NCBI GenBank assembly: GCA_037783415.1
Contig: JAZGTN010000016.1
Location: forward strand, 2,105,001 to 2,169,000
Length of the DNA: 64,000 nucleotides
Origin: Leptasterias polaris
Taxonomy: Eukaryota; Echinodermata; Asteroidea; Forcipulatida; Asteriidae
Direction of reading: 5' to 3'
This document shows positions 12,544 to 27,039 of this stretch, in pieces (position 1 is the first letter of the stretch; each line of letters opens with the position of its first letter). Below the pieces are notes generated by a model. That model saw nothing but the letters and a program-made list of their open reading frames with translations. It was not told the origin of the DNA and ran no database searches. Position numbers and translations under genes: made by a program.

Positions 12544-13960
12544 TATATATACAACATGGCGGCGCCCGTGCAGCCATGTTTGTGTTCTGTTTACATTTAT
12601 GTAGGCTTGAAACAACGACAGTAATGAGTTGTGTGGGGGCATTGTTTGTCACTTTGTTGCTGTTTTTACATTGGAAACATCATTTCTTTGACTGTAAACT
12701 GTTAGTATAGCAATAATGTTTCTATTTCCTCAAATTACAATACATTTATTAACCGAGAATAATTCGGACGTTTCACACTCAAAGAGGGGTTTGCTTTCTA
12801 AACCTGCATGGTTAAACTATGAAAAGTAATAAGTATGAGACTGACGGTTTTAGTCACATTCAAAGAATCATGAGCCAACGTGGCTGGTTGAATATGAAAA
12901 AGGAGAGAAAAACCACCAACAGACTATTTGAAGAGGAGTAGGGGAGGTGGTGGATATGTCATCATGAGTTTCCGGAAGGTGAATACACTCTGATGCGTGT
13001 GAAACCCTAGGCCTAGCCCCCAACCAGCAGCCTAAACCCTACACTATACTGTACAACCCTCGGCAAAAACCGTAGCCGTCAGCCCAAACCCCAGCCCCCA
13101 GCCCAAACCCTACACCCAAGCCGAATCATAGCCCCCAGCCCTAACCCTAGCCCCCAGCCCTAACCCTAGCCCCTAGCCGAAATCATAGCCCCAGCCCAAA
13201 CACTAACCCCCAGCCGAGCCTACCCCCAAAGCCCAAAACCCTAGCCGTCAGCCCGGACCCTATCCCCCAGCCCAAACACCTTATTAGCTTACAGTCTTAA
13301 CTCTTAACTCTTAACTATAGTCCAATATTGTTCCCGTTCACCCACAATTTATTAACCGTAAAGTGTCTGGAAGGGCATTTTGCAACAAGCCCCGCCCACG
13401 CCCCGCCCACCCATTCACCCCCTTATCCCTTAAAGCTAGGTAAAATGAAACTTGGAATGACAATTAAACGTGGTAAAATGACCTATGTATATTCTTTTTT
13501 GTTATAAAGTTCACCATTTTAAACTCAATATGATTACATGGTTTAAAATGTTGGCGGGTAAGCAAAATCTACCCCCCCCCCCCTTCTCAGGCCCTCCCTC
13601 TTCAATCCCCTTTCCCTTTTACAGCTTCCACATTAGTTAACCCCCTCTTGTCAATTATTAAAAATAATTGTAAGGAGTTTAGAATCGTATAACTAAAAAA
13701 AGAGATAAGTTTATAACTTGTTGACTGACTAGGATTTGGATATAACAACTGACTTGTCATTAGAGTGTACACAGCGTGTAATGCAGGTTTTTCTTATCGC
13801 ATTGCTTAGAGTACATGTAAATGCTCAAACATGTTTGACCTTGTTGTAGACGAACGCAATAACATTTCCAATTCATTTTTTCAGATATCAAGTCAGTGAC
13901 TTATTTTCAACAATTTAAGCATAATTGTTTAACCATAAAGAATAATTAAGTGCCCTTATA
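12544..13960. repeat. satellite unit U7
   Basis: The longest unit. An extra 18-bp CAGCCCTAACCCTAGCCC segment is duplicated near 13137-13170. It is a single U between two E copies. Confidence 0.95.
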
Positions 13961-14440
13961 GGGCGCACCACACCAAATAAGCCCGAATTAATGCGCCAAG
14001 CTACTTATCATAATTTGTAAACCCACAACTTATTTTTAATTACAACGTTTTGGGGGTCATGCAATTAATAGATTGTGTAAATATAATAATCTATCACAAC
14101 CTGGGGGTTCTGTGCTTCAACTTTTGAGGAGACTTGATAAATTTAGGCGTTAAAGTTGGCCCTATTTGACCGGGTAAGTAGAGAAGTGCTTCACGAAAAC
14201 TGGCAGCAAGTCGGTTTTGGAAAAATACAAATTTTCGCGTTTTTTTCTTCTGGGGTAGTTAGCAAAAATTCCAAACGGCTGACCTGGCAAAAATTGAAAA
14301 GAATTCTGAAGTTCAGTCGTCCGAAAATATGTTTGATTGGTTTTCAAGAGGCTGAGAGACTTTCACGATTTTTTGAGTATTTTTGAATATTTATCATTTA
14401 GCATTGGTTCCTATGGGAGTTTATTTAGTGTGGTGCGCCC
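13961..14440. mobile_element. E element copy 4
   Basis: 480 bp, same termini and TATA flanks. Confidence 0.93.
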
Positions 14441-15834
14441 TATATATACAACATGGCGGCGCCCGTGCAGCCATGTTTGTGTTCTGTTTACATTTATGTA
14501 GGCTTGAAACAACGACAGTAATGAGTTGTGTGGGGGCATTGTTTGTCACTTTGTTGCTGTTTTTACATTGGAAACATCATTTCTTTGACTGTAAACTGTT
14601 AGTATAGCAATAATGTTTCTATTTCCTCAAATTACAATACATTTATTAACCGAGAATAATTCGGACGTTTCACACTCAAAGAGGGGTTTGCTTTCTAAAC
14701 CTGCATGGTTAAACTATGAAAAGTAATAAGTATGAGACTGACGGTTTTAGTCACATTCAAAGAATCATGAGCCAACGTGGCTGGTTGAATATGAAAAAGG
14801 AGAGAAAAACCACCAACAGACTATTTGAAGAGGAGTAGGGGAGGTGGTGGATATGTCATCATGAGTTTCCGGAAGGTGAATACACTCTGATGCGTGTGAA
14901 ACCCTAGGCCTAGCCCCCAACCAGCAGCCTAAACCCTACACTATACTGTACAACCCTCGGCAAAAACCGTAGCCGTCAGCCCAAACCCCAGCCCCCAGCC
15001 CAAACCCTACACCCAAGCCGAATCATAGCCCCCAGCCCTAACCCTAGCCCCTAGCCGAAATCATAGCCCCAGCCCAAACACTAACCCACAGCCGAGCCTA
15101 CCCCCAAAGCCCAAAACCCTAGCCGTCAGCCCGGACCCTATCCCCCAGCCCAAACACCTTATTAGCTTACAGTCTTAACTCTTAACTCTTAACTATAGTC
15201 CAATATTGTTCCCGTTCACCCACAATTTATTAACCGTAAAGTGTCTGGAAGGGCATTTTGCAACAAGCCCCGCCCACGCCCCGCCCACCCATTCACCCCC
15301 TTATCCCTTAAAGCTAGGTAAAATGAAACTTGGAATGACAATTAAACGTGGTAAAATGACCTATGTATATTCTTTTTTGTTATAAAGTTCACCATTTTAA
15401 ACTCAATATGATTACATGGTTTAAAATGTTGGCGGGTAAGCAAAATCTACCCCCCCCCCCCTTCTCAGGCCCTCCCTCTTCAATCCCCTTTCCCTTTTAC
15501 AGCTTCCACATTAGTTAACCCCCTCTTGTCAATTATTAAAAATAATTGTAAGGAGTTTAGAATCGTATAACTAAAAAAAGAGATAAGTTTATAACTTGTT
15601 GACTGACTAGGATTTGGATATAACAACTGACTTGTCATTAGAGTGTACACAGCGTGTAATGCAGGTTTTTCTTATCGCATTGCTTAGAGTACATGTAAAT
15701 GCTCAAACATGTTTGACCTTGTTGTAGACGAACGCAATAACATTTCCAATTCATTTTTTCAGATATCAAGTCAGTGACTTATTTTCAACAATTTAAGCAT
15801 AATTGTTTAACCATAAAGAATAATTAAGTGCCCT
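14441..15834. repeat. satellite unit U8
   Basis: CCCACAG variant (as U1, U4, U5), poly-C of 12. U1, U4 and U8 each directly follow an E, which hints at a shared E-U ancestor. Confidence 0.95.
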
Positions 15835-17230
15835 TATATATACAACATGGCGGCGCCCGTGCAGCCATGTTTGTGTTCTGTTTACATTTATGTAGGCTTG
15901 AAACAACGACAGTAATGAGTTGTGTGGGGGCATTGTTTGTCACTTTGTTGCTGTTTTTACATTGGAAACATCATTTCTTTGACTGTAAACTGTTAGTATA
16001 GCAATAATGTTTCTATTTCCTCAAATTACAATACATTTATTAACCGAGAATAATTCGGACGTTTCACACTCAAAGAGGGGTTTGCTTTCTAAACCTGCAT
16101 GGTTAAACTATGAAAAGTAATAAGTATGAGACTGACGGTTTTAGTCACATTCAAAGAATCATGAGCCAACGTGGCTGGTTGAATATGAAAAAGGAGAGAA
16201 AAACCACCAACAGACTATTTGAAGAGGAGTAGGGGAGGTGGTGGATATGTCATCATGAGTTTCCGGAAGGTGAATACACTCTGATGCGTGTGAAACCCTA
16301 GGCCTAGCCCCCAACCAGCAGCCTAAACCCTACACTATACTGTACAACCCTCGGCAAAAACCGTAGCCGTCAGCCCAAACCCCAGCCCCCAGCCCAAACC
16401 CTACACCCAAGCCGAATCATAGCCCCCAGCCCTAACCCTAGCCCCTAGCCGAAATCATAGCCCCAGCCCAAACACTAACCCCCAGCCGAGCCTACCCCCA
16501 AAGCCCAAAACCCTAGCCGTCAGCCCGGACCCTATCCCCCAGCCCAAACACCTTATTAGCTTACAGTCTTAACTCTTAACTCTTAACTATAGTCCAATAT
16601 TGTTCCCGTTCACCCACAATTTATTAACCGTAAAGTGTCTGGAAGGGCATTTTGCAACAAGCCCCGCCCACGCCCCGCCCACCCATTCACCCCCTTATCC
16701 CTTAAAGCTAGGTAAAATGAAACTTGGAATGACAATTAAACGTGGTAAAATGACCTATGTATATTCTTTTTTGTTATAAAGTTCACCATTTTAAACTCAA
16801 TATGATTACATGGTTTAAAATGTTGGCGGGTAAGCAAAATCTACCCCCCCCCCTTCTCAGGCCCTCCCTCTTCAATCCCCTTTCCCTTTTACAGCTTCCA
16901 CATTAGTTAACCCCCTCTTGTCAATTATTAAAAATAATTGTAAGGAGTTTAGAATCGTATAACTAAAAAAAGAGATAAGTTTATAACTTGTTGACTGACT
17001 AGGATTTGGATATAACAACTGACTTGTCATTAGAGTGTACACAGCGTGTAATGCAGGTTTTTCTTATCGCATTGCTTAGAGTACATGTAAATGCTCAAAC
17101 ATGTTTGACCTTGTTGTAGACGAACGCAATAACATTTCCAATTCATTTTTTCAGATATCAAGTCAGTGACTTATTTTCAACAATTTAAGCATAATTGTTT
17201 AACCATAAAGAATAATTAAGTGCCCTTATA
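15835..17230. repeat. satellite unit U9
   Basis: CCCCCAG variant, poly-C of 10. Ends with the TATA before E copy 5. Confidence 0.95.
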
Positions 17231-17710
17231 GGGCGCACCACACCAAATAAGCCCGAATTAATGCGCCAAGCTACTTATCATAATTTGTAAACCCACAACT
17301 TATTTTTAATTACAACGTTTTGGGGGTCATGCAATTAATAGATTGTGTAAATATAATAATCTATCACAACCTGGGGGTTCTGTGCTTCAACTTTTGAGGA
17401 GACTTGATAAATTTAGGCGTTAAAGTTGGCCCTATTTGACCGGGTAAGTAGAGAAGTGCTTCACGAAAACTGGCAGCAAGTCGGTTTTGGAAAAATACAA
17501 ATTTTCGCGTTTTTTTCTTCTGGGGTAGTTAGCAAAAATTCCAAACGGCTGACCTGGCAAAAATTGAAAAGAATTCTGAAGTTCAGTCGTCCGAAAATAT
17601 GTTTGATTGGTTTTCAAGAGGCTGAGAGACTTTCACGATTTTTTGAGTATTTTTGAATATTTATCATTTAGCATTGGTTCCTATGGGAGTTTATTTAGTG
17701 TGGTGCGCCC
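17231..17710. mobile_element. E element copy 5
   Basis: 480 bp, TATA flanks. With copies 6 and 7 it gives a strict E-U period of 1876 bp. Confidence 0.93.
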
Positions 17711-19106
17711 TATATATACAACATGGCGGCGCCCGTGCAGCCATGTTTGTGTTCTGTTTACATTTATGTAGGCTTGAAACAACGACAGTAATGAGTTGTG
17801 TGGGGGCATTGTTTGTCACTTTGTTGCTGTTTTTACATTGGAAACATCATTTCTTTGACTGTAAACTGTTAGTATAGCAATAATGTTTCTATTTCCTCAA
17901 ATTACAATACATTTATTAACCGAGAATAATTCGGACGTTTCACACTCAAAGAGGGGTTTGCTTTCTAAACCTGCATGGTTAAACTATGAAAAGTAATAAG
18001 TATGAGACTGACGGTTTTAGTCACATTCAAAGAATCATGAGCCAACGTGGCTGGTTGAATATGAAAAAGGAGAGAAAAACCACCAACAGACTATTTGAAG
18101 AGGAGTAGGGGAGGTGGTGGATATGTCATCATGAGTTTCCGGAAGGTGAATACACTCTGATGCGTGTGAAACCCTAGGCCTAGCCCCCAACCAGCAGCCT
18201 AAACCCTACACTATACTGTACAACCCTCGGCAAAAACCGTAGCCGTCAGCCCAAACCCCAGCCCCCAGCCCAAACCCTACACCCAAGCCGAATCATAGCC
18301 CCCAGCCCTAACCCTAGCCCCTAGCCGAAATCATAGCCCCAGCCCAAACACTAACCCCCAGCCGAGCCTACCCCCAAAGCCCAAAACCCTAGCCGTCAGC
18401 CCGGACCCTATCCCCCAGCCCAAACACCTTATTAGCTTACAGTCTTAACTCTTAACTCTTAACTATAGTCCAATATTGTTCCCGTTCACCCACAATTTAT
18501 TAACCGTAAAGTGTCTGGAAGGGCATTTTGCAACAAGCCCCGCCCACGCCCCGCCCACCCATTCACCCCCTTATCCCTTAAAGCTAGGTAAAATGAAACT
18601 TGGAATGACAATTAAACGTGGTAAAATGACCTATGTATATTCTTTTTTGTTATAAAGTTCACCATTTTAAACTCAATATGATTACATGGTTTAAAATGTT
18701 GGCGGGTAAGCAAAATCTACCCCCCCCCCTTCTCAGGCCCTCCCTCTTCAATCCCCTTTCCCTTTTACAGCTTCCACATTAGTTAACCCCCTCTTGTCAA
18801 TTATTAAAAATAATTGTAAGGAGTTTAGAATCGTATAACTAAAAAAAGAGATAAGTTTATAACTTGTTGACTGACTAGGATTTGGATATAACAACTGACT
18901 TGTCATTAGAGTGTACACAGCGTGTAATGCAGGTTTTTCTTATCGCATTGCTTAGAGTACATGTAAATGCTCAAACATGTTTGACCTTGTTGTAGACGAA
19001 CGCAATAACATTTCCAATTCATTTTTTCAGATATCAAGTCAGTGACTTATTTTCAACAATTTAAGCATAATTGTTTAACCATAAAGAATAATTAAGTGCC
19101 CTTATA
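17711..19106. repeat. satellite unit U10
   Basis: Poly-C of 10. It appears the same as U11, so E-U dimers have been duplicated. Confidence 0.95.
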
Positions 19107-19586
19107 GGGCGCACCACACCAAATAAGCCCGAATTAATGCGCCAAGCTACTTATCATAATTTGTAAACCCACAACTTATTTTTAATTACAACGTTTTGGG
19201 GGTCATGCAATTAATAGATTGTGTAAATATAATAATCTATCACAACCTGGGGGTTCTGTGCTTCAACTTTTGAGGAGACTTGATAAATTTAGGCGTTAAA
19301 GTTGGCCCTATTTGACCGGGTAAGTAGAGAAGTGCTTCACGAAAACTGGCAGCAAGTCGGTTTTGGAAAAATACAAATTTTCGCGTTTTTTTCTTCTGGG
19401 GTAGTTAGCAAAAATTCCAAACGGCTGACCTGGCAAAAATTGAAAAGAATTCTGAAGTTCAGTCGTCCGAAAATATGTTTGATTGGTTTTCAAGAGGCTG
19501 AGAGACTTTCACGATTTTTTGAGTATTTTTGAATATTTATCATTTAGCATTGGTTCCTATGGGAGTTTATTTAGTGTGGTGCGCCC
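19107..19586. mobile_element. E element copy 6
   Basis: 480 bp, same termini and TATA flanks. Confidence 0.93.
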
Positions 19587-20982
19587 TATATATACAACAT
19601 GGCGGCGCCCGTGCAGCCATGTTTGTGTTCTGTTTACATTTATGTAGGCTTGAAACAACGACAGTAATGAGTTGTGTGGGGGCATTGTTTGTCACTTTGT
19701 TGCTGTTTTTACATTGGAAACATCATTTCTTTGACTGTAAACTGTTAGTATAGCAATAATGTTTCTATTTCCTCAAATTACAATACATTTATTAACCGAG
19801 AATAATTCGGACGTTTCACACTCAAAGAGGGGTTTGCTTTCTAAACCTGCATGGTTAAACTATGAAAAGTAATAAGTATGAGACTGACGGTTTTAGTCAC
19901 ATTCAAAGAATCATGAGCCAACGTGGCTGGTTGAATATGAAAAAGGAGAGAAAAACCACCAACAGACTATTTGAAGAGGAGTAGGGGAGGTGGTGGATAT
20001 GTCATCATGAGTTTCCGGAAGGTGAATACACTCTGATGCGTGTGAAACCCTAGGCCTAGCCCCCAACCAGCAGCCTAAACCCTACACTATACTGTACAAC
20101 CCTCGGCAAAAACCGTAGCCGTCAGCCCAAACCCCAGCCCCCAGCCCAAACCCTACACCCAAGCCGAATCATAGCCCCCAGCCCTAACCCTAGCCCCTAG
20201 CCGAAATCATAGCCCCAGCCCAAACACTAACCCCCAGCCGAGCCTACCCCCAAAGCCCAAAACCCTAGCCGTCAGCCCGGACCCTATCCCCCAGCCCAAA
20301 CACCTTATTAGCTTACAGTCTTAACTCTTAACTCTTAACTATAGTCCAATATTGTTCCCGTTCACCCACAATTTATTAACCGTAAAGTGTCTGGAAGGGC
20401 ATTTTGCAACAAGCCCCGCCCACGCCCCGCCCACCCATTCACCCCCTTATCCCTTAAAGCTAGGTAAAATGAAACTTGGAATGACAATTAAACGTGGTAA
20501 AATGACCTATGTATATTCTTTTTTGTTATAAAGTTCACCATTTTAAACTCAATATGATTACATGGTTTAAAATGTTGGCGGGTAAGCAAAATCTACCCCC
20601 CCCCCTTCTCAGGCCCTCCCTCTTCAATCCCCTTTCCCTTTTACAGCTTCCACATTAGTTAACCCCCTCTTGTCAATTATTAAAAATAATTGTAAGGAGT
20701 TTAGAATCGTATAACTAAAAAAAGAGATAAGTTTATAACTTGTTGACTGACTAGGATTTGGATATAACAACTGACTTGTCATTAGAGTGTACACAGCGTG
20801 TAATGCAGGTTTTTCTTATCGCATTGCTTAGAGTACATGTAAATGCTCAAACATGTTTGACCTTGTTGTAGACGAACGCAATAACATTTCCAATTCATTT
20901 TTTCAGATATCAAGTCAGTGACTTATTTTCAACAATTTAAGCATAATTGTTTAACCATAAAGAATAATTAAGTGCCCTTATA
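19587..20982. repeat. satellite unit U11
   Basis: Poly-C of 10, matching U10. Confidence 0.95.
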
Positions 20983-21462
20983 GGGCGCACCACACCAAAT
21001 AAGCCCGAATTAATGCGCCAAGCTACTTATCATAATTTGTAAACCCACAACTTATTTTTAATTACAACGTTTTGGGGGTCATGCAATTAATAGATTGTGT
21101 AAATATAATAATCTATCACAACCTGGGGGTTCTGTGCTTCAACTTTTGAGGAGACTTGATAAATTTAGGCGTTAAAGTTGGCCCTATTTGACCGGGTAAG
21201 TAGAGAAGTGCTTCACGAAAACTGGCAGCAAGTCGGTTTTGGAAAAATACAAATTTTCGCGTTTTTTTCTTCTGGGGTAGTTAGCAAAAATTCCAAACGG
21301 CTGACCTGGCAAAAATTGAAAAGAATTCTGAAGTTCAGTCGTCCGAAAATATGTTTGATTGGTTTTCAAGAGGCTGAGAGACTTTCACGATTTTTTGAGT
21401 ATTTTTGAATATTTATCATTTAGCATTGGTTCCTATGGGAGTTTATTTAGTGTGGTGCGCCC
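20983..21462. mobile_element. E element copy 7
   Basis: 480 bp, TATA flanks. It is followed by six U units without an E. Confidence 0.93.
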
Positions 21463-22855
21463 TATATATACAACATGGCGGCGCCCGTGCAGCCATGTTT
21501 GTGTTCTGTTTACATTTATGTAGGCTTGAAACAACGACAGTAATGAGTTGTGTGGGGGCATTGTTTGTCACTTTGTTGCTGTTTTTACATTGGAAACATC
21601 ATTTCTTTGACTGTAAACTGTTAGTATAGCAATAATGTTTCTATTTCCTCAAATTACAATACATTTATTAACCGAGAATAATTCGGACGTTTCACACTCA
21701 AAGAGGGGTTTGCTTTCTAAACCTGCATGGTTAAACTATGAAAAGTAATAAGTATGAGACTGACGGTTTTAGTCACATTCAAAGAATCATGAGCCAACGT
21801 GGCTGGTTGAATATGAAAAAGGAGAGAAAAACCACCAACAGACTATTTGAAGAGGAGTAGGGGAGGTGGTGGATATGTCATCATGAGTTTCCGGAAGGTG
21901 ATAACACTCTGATGCGTGTGAAACCCTAGGCCTAGCCCCCAACCAGCAGCCTAAACCCTACACTATACTGTACAACCCTCGGCAAAAACCGTAGCCGTCA
22001 GCCCAAACCCCAGCCCCCCAGCCCAAACCCTACACCCAAGCCGAATCATAGCCCCCAGCCCTAACCCTAGCCCCTAGCCGAAATCATAGCCCCAGCCCAA
22101 ACACTAACCCCCAGCCGAGCCTACCCCCAAAGCCCAAAACCCTAGCCGTCAGCCCGGACCCTATCCCCCAGCCCAAACACCTTATTAGCTTACAGTCTTA
22201 ACTCTTAACTCTTAACTATAGTCCAATATTGTTCCCGTTCACCCACAATTTATTAACCGTAAAGTGTCTGGAAGGGCATTTTGCAACAAGCCCCGCCCAC
22301 GCCCCGCCCACCCATTCACCCCCTTATCCCTTAAAGCTAGGTAAAATGAAACTTGGAATGACAATTAAACGTGGTAAAATGACCTATGTATATTCTTTTT
22401 TGTTATAAAGTTCACCATTTTAAACTCAATATGATTACATGGTTTAAAATGTTGGCGGGTAAGCAAAATCTACCCCCCCCCCTTCTCAGGCCCTCCCTCT
22501 TCAATCCCCTTTCCCTTTTACAGCTTCCACATTAGTTAACCCCCTCTTGTCAATTATTAAAAATAATTGTAAGGAGTTTAGAATCGTATAACTAAAAAAA
22601 GAGATAAGTTTATAACTTGTTGACTGACTAGGATTTGGATATAACAACTGACTTGTCATTAGAGTGTACACAGCGTGTAATGCAGGTTTTTCTTATCGCA
22701 TTGCTTAGAGTACATGTAAATGCTCAAACATGTTTGACCTTGTTGTAGACGAACGCAATAACATTTCCAATTCATTTTTTCAGATATCAAGTCAGTGACT
22801 TATTTTCAACAATTTAAGCATAATTGTTTAACCATAAAGAATAATTAAGTGCCCT
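21463..22855. repeat. satellite unit U12
   Basis: Carries GGTGATAAC (others GGTGAATAC) near 21900 and an extra C near 22017. The first is shared with U13 and U14, the second only with U13. Confidence 0.95.
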
Positions 22856-24250
22856 TATATATACAACATGGCGGCGCCCGTGCAGCCATGTTTGTGTTCT
22901 GTTTACATTTATGTAGGCTTGAAACAACGACAGTAATGAGTTGTGTGGGGGCATTGTTTGTCACTTTGTTGCTGTTTTTACATTGGAAACATCATTTCTT
23001 TGACTGTAAACTGTTAGTATAGCAATAATGTTTCTATTTCCTCAAATTACAATACATTTATTAACCGAGAATAATTCGGACGTTTCACACTCAAAGAGGG
23101 GTTTGCTTTCTAAACCTGCATGGTTAAACTATGAAAAGTAATAAGTATGAGACTGACGGTTTTAGTCACATTCAAAGAATCATGAGCCAACGTGGCTGGT
23201 TGAATATGAAAAAGGAGAGAAAAACCACCAACAGACTATTTGAAGAGGAGTAGGGGAGGTGGTGGATATGTCATCATGAGTTTCCGGAAGGTGATAACAC
23301 TCTGATGCGTGTGAAACCCTAGGCCTAGCCCCCAACCAGCAGCCTAAACCCTACACTATACTGTACAACCCTCGGCAAAAACCGTAGCCGTCAGCCCAAA
23401 CCCCAGCCCCCCAGCCCAAACCCTACACCCAAGCCGAATCATAGCCCCCAGCCCTAACCCTAGCCCCTAGCCGAAATCATAGCCCCAGCCCAAACACTAA
23501 CCCCCAGCCGAGCCTACCCCCAAAGCCCAAAACCCTAGCCGTCAGCCCGGACCCTATCCCCCAGCCCAAACACCTTATTAGCTTACAGTCTTAACTCTTA
23601 ACTCTTAACTATAGTCCAATATTGTTCCCGTTCACCCACAATTTATTAACCGTAAAGTGTCTGGAAGGGCATTTTGCAACAAGCCCCGCCCACGCCCCGC
23701 CCACCCATTCACCCCCTTATCCCTTAAAGCTAGGTAAAATGAAACTTGGAATGACAATTAAACGTGGTAAAATGACCTATGTATATTCTTTTTTGTTATA
23801 AAGTTCACCATTTTAAACTCAATATGATTACATGGTTTAAAATGTTGGCGGGTAAGCAAAATCTACCCCCCCCCCCCTTCTCAGGCCCTCCCTCTTCAAT
23901 CCCCTTTCCCTTTTACAGCTTCCACATTAGTTAACCCCCTCTTGTCAATTATTAAAAATAATTGTAAGGAGTTTAGAATCGTATAACTAAAAAAAGAGAT
24001 AAGTTTATAACTTGTTGACTGACTAGGATTTGGATATAACAACTGACTTGTCATTAGAGTGTACACAGCGTGTAATGCAGGTTTTTCTTATCGCATTGCT
24101 TAGAGTACATGTAAATGCTCAAACATGTTTGACCTTGTTGTAGACGAACGCAATAACATTTCCAATTCATTTTTTCAGATATCAAGTCAGTGACTTATTT
24201 TCAACAATTTAAGCATAATTGTTTAACCATAAAGAATAATTAAGTGCCCT
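22856..24250. repeat. satellite unit U13
   Basis: Same two variants as U12, but poly-C of 12 rather than 10. U12 and U13 are the closest pair in the array. Confidence 0.95.
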
Positions 24251-25644
24251 TATATATACAACATGGCGGCGCCCGTGCAGCCATGTTTGTGTTCTGTTTA
24301 CATTTATGTAGGCTTGAAACAACGACAGTAATGAGTTGTGTGGGGGCATTGTTTGTCACTTTGTTGCTGTTTTTACATTGGAAACATCATTTCTTTGACT
24401 GTAAACTGTTAGTATAGCAATAATGTTTCTATTTCCTCAAATTACAATACATTTATTAACCGAGAATAATTCGGACGTTTCACACTCAAAGAGGGGTTTG
24501 CTTTCTAAACCTGCATGGTTAAACTATGAAAAGTAATAAGTATGAGACTGACGGTTTTAGTCACATTCAAAGAATCATGAGCCAACGTGGCTGGTTGAAT
24601 ATGAAAAAGGAGAGAAAAACCACCAACAGACTATTTGAAGAGGAGTAGGGGAGGTGGTGGATATGTCATCATGAGTTTCCGGAAGGTGATAACACTCTGA
24701 TGCGTGTGAAACCCTAGGCCTAGCCCCCAACCAGCAGCCTAAACCCTACACTATACTGTACAACCCTCGGCAAAAACCGTAGCCGTCAGCCCAAATCCCA
24801 GCCCCCAGCCCAAACCCTACACCCAAGCCGAATCATAGCCCCCAGCCCTAACCCTAGCCCCTAGCCGAAATCATAGCCCCAGCCCAAACACTAACCCCCA
24901 GCCGAGCCTACCCCCAAAGCCCAAAACCCTAGCCGTCAGCCCGGACCCTATCCCCCAGCCCAAACACCTTATTAGCTTACAGTCTTAACTCTTAACTCTT
25001 AACTATAGTCCAATATTGTTCCCGTTCACCCACAATTTATTAACCGTAAAGTGTCTGGAAGGGCATTTTGCAACAAGCCCCGCCCACGCCCCGCCCACCC
25101 ATTCACCCCCTTATCCCTTAAAGCTAGGTAAAATGAAACTTGGAATGACAATTAAACGTGGTAAAATGACCTATGTATATTCTTTTTTGTTATAAAGTTC
25201 ACCATTTTAAACTCAATATGATTACATGGTTTAAAATGTTGGCGGGTAAGCAAAATCTACCCCCCCCCCCCTTCTCAGGCCCTCCCTCTTCAATCCCCTT
25301 TCCCTTTTGCAGCTTCCACATTAGTTAACCCCCTCTTGTCAATTATTAAAAATAATTGTAAGGAGTTTAGAATCGTATAACTAAAAAAAGAGATAAGTTT
25401 ATAACTTGTTGACTGACTAGGATTTGGATATAACAACTGACTTGTCATTAGAGTGTACACAGCGTGTAATGCAGGTTTTTCTTATCGCATTGCTTAGAGT
25501 ACATGTAAATGCTCAAACATGTTTGACCTTGTTGTAGACGAACGCAATAACATTTCCAATTCATTTTTTCAGATATCAAGTCAGTGACTTATTTTCAACA
25601 ATTTAAGCATAATTGTTTAACCATAAAGAATAATTAAGTGCCCT
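24251..25644. repeat. satellite unit U14
   Basis: Has GGTGATAAC, without the extra C. Private changes: T in AAATCCCAG near 24796 and G in TTTTGCAGC near 25309. Confidence 0.95.
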
Positions 25645-27039
25645 TATATATACAACATGGCGGCGCCCGTGCAGCCATGTTTGTGTTCTGTTTACATTTA
25701 TGTAGGCTTGAAACAACGACAGTAATGAGTTGTGTGGGGGCATTGTTTGTCACTTTGTTGCTGTTTTTACATTGGAAACATCATTTCTTTGACTGTAAAC
25801 TGTTAGTATAGCAATAATGTTTCTATTTCCTCAAATTACAATACATTTATTAACCGAGAATAATTCGGACGTTTCACACTCAAAGAGGGGTTTGCTTTCT
25901 AAACCTGCATGGTTAAACTATGAAAAGTAATAAGTATGAGACTGACGGTTTTAGTCACATTCAAAGAATCATGAGCCAACGTGGCTGGTTGAATATGAAA
26001 AAGGAGAGAAAAACCACCAACAGACTATTTGAAGAGGAGTAGGGGAGGTGGTGGATATGTCATCATGAGTTTCCGGAAGGTGAATACACTCTGATGCGTG
26101 TGAAACCCTAGGCCTAGCCCCCAACCAGCAGCCTAAACCCTACACTATACTGTACAACCCTCGGCAAAAACCGTAGCCGTCAGCCCAAACCCCAGCCCCC
26201 AGCCCAAACCCTACACCCAAGCCGAATCATAGCCCCCAGCCCTAACCCTAGCCCCTAGCCGAAATCATAGCCCCAGCCCAAACACTAACCCCCAGCCGAG
26301 CCTACCCCCAAAGCCCAAAACCCTAGCCGTCAGCCCGGACCCTATCCCCCAGCCCAAACACCTTATTAGCTTACAGTCTTAACTCTTAACTCTTAACTAT
26401 AGTCCAATATTGTTCCCGTTCACCCACAATTTATTAACCGTAAAGTGTCTGGAAGGGCATTTTGCAACAAGCCCCGCCCACGCCCCGCCCACCCATTCAC
26501 CCCCTTATCCCTTAAAGCTAGGTAAAATGAAACTTGGAATGACAATTAAACGTGGTAAAATGACCTATGTATATTCTTTTTTGTTATAAAGTTCACCATT
26601 TTAAACTCAATATGATTACATGGTTTAAAATGTTGGCGGGTAAGCAAAATCTACCCCCCCCCCCCCTTCTCAGGCCCTCCCTCTTCAATCCCCTTTCCCT
26701 TTTACAGCTTCCACATTAGTTAACCCCCTCTTGTCAATTATTAAAAATAATTGTAAGGAGTTTAGAATCGTATAACTAAAAAAAGAGATAAGTTTATAAC
26801 TTGTTGACTGACTAGGATTTGGATATAACAACTGACTTGTCATTAGAGTGTACACAGCGTGTAATGCAGGTTTTTCTTATCGCATTGCTTAGAGTACATG
26901 TAAATGCTCAAACATGTTTGACCTTGTTGTAGACGAACGCAATAACATTTCCAATTCATTTTTTCAGATATCAAGTCAGTGACTTATTTTCAACAATTTA
27001 AGCATAATTGTTTAACCATAAAGAATAATTAAGTGCCCT
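25645..27039. repeat. satellite unit U15
   Basis: Majority sequence with poly-C of 13. Confidence 0.95.
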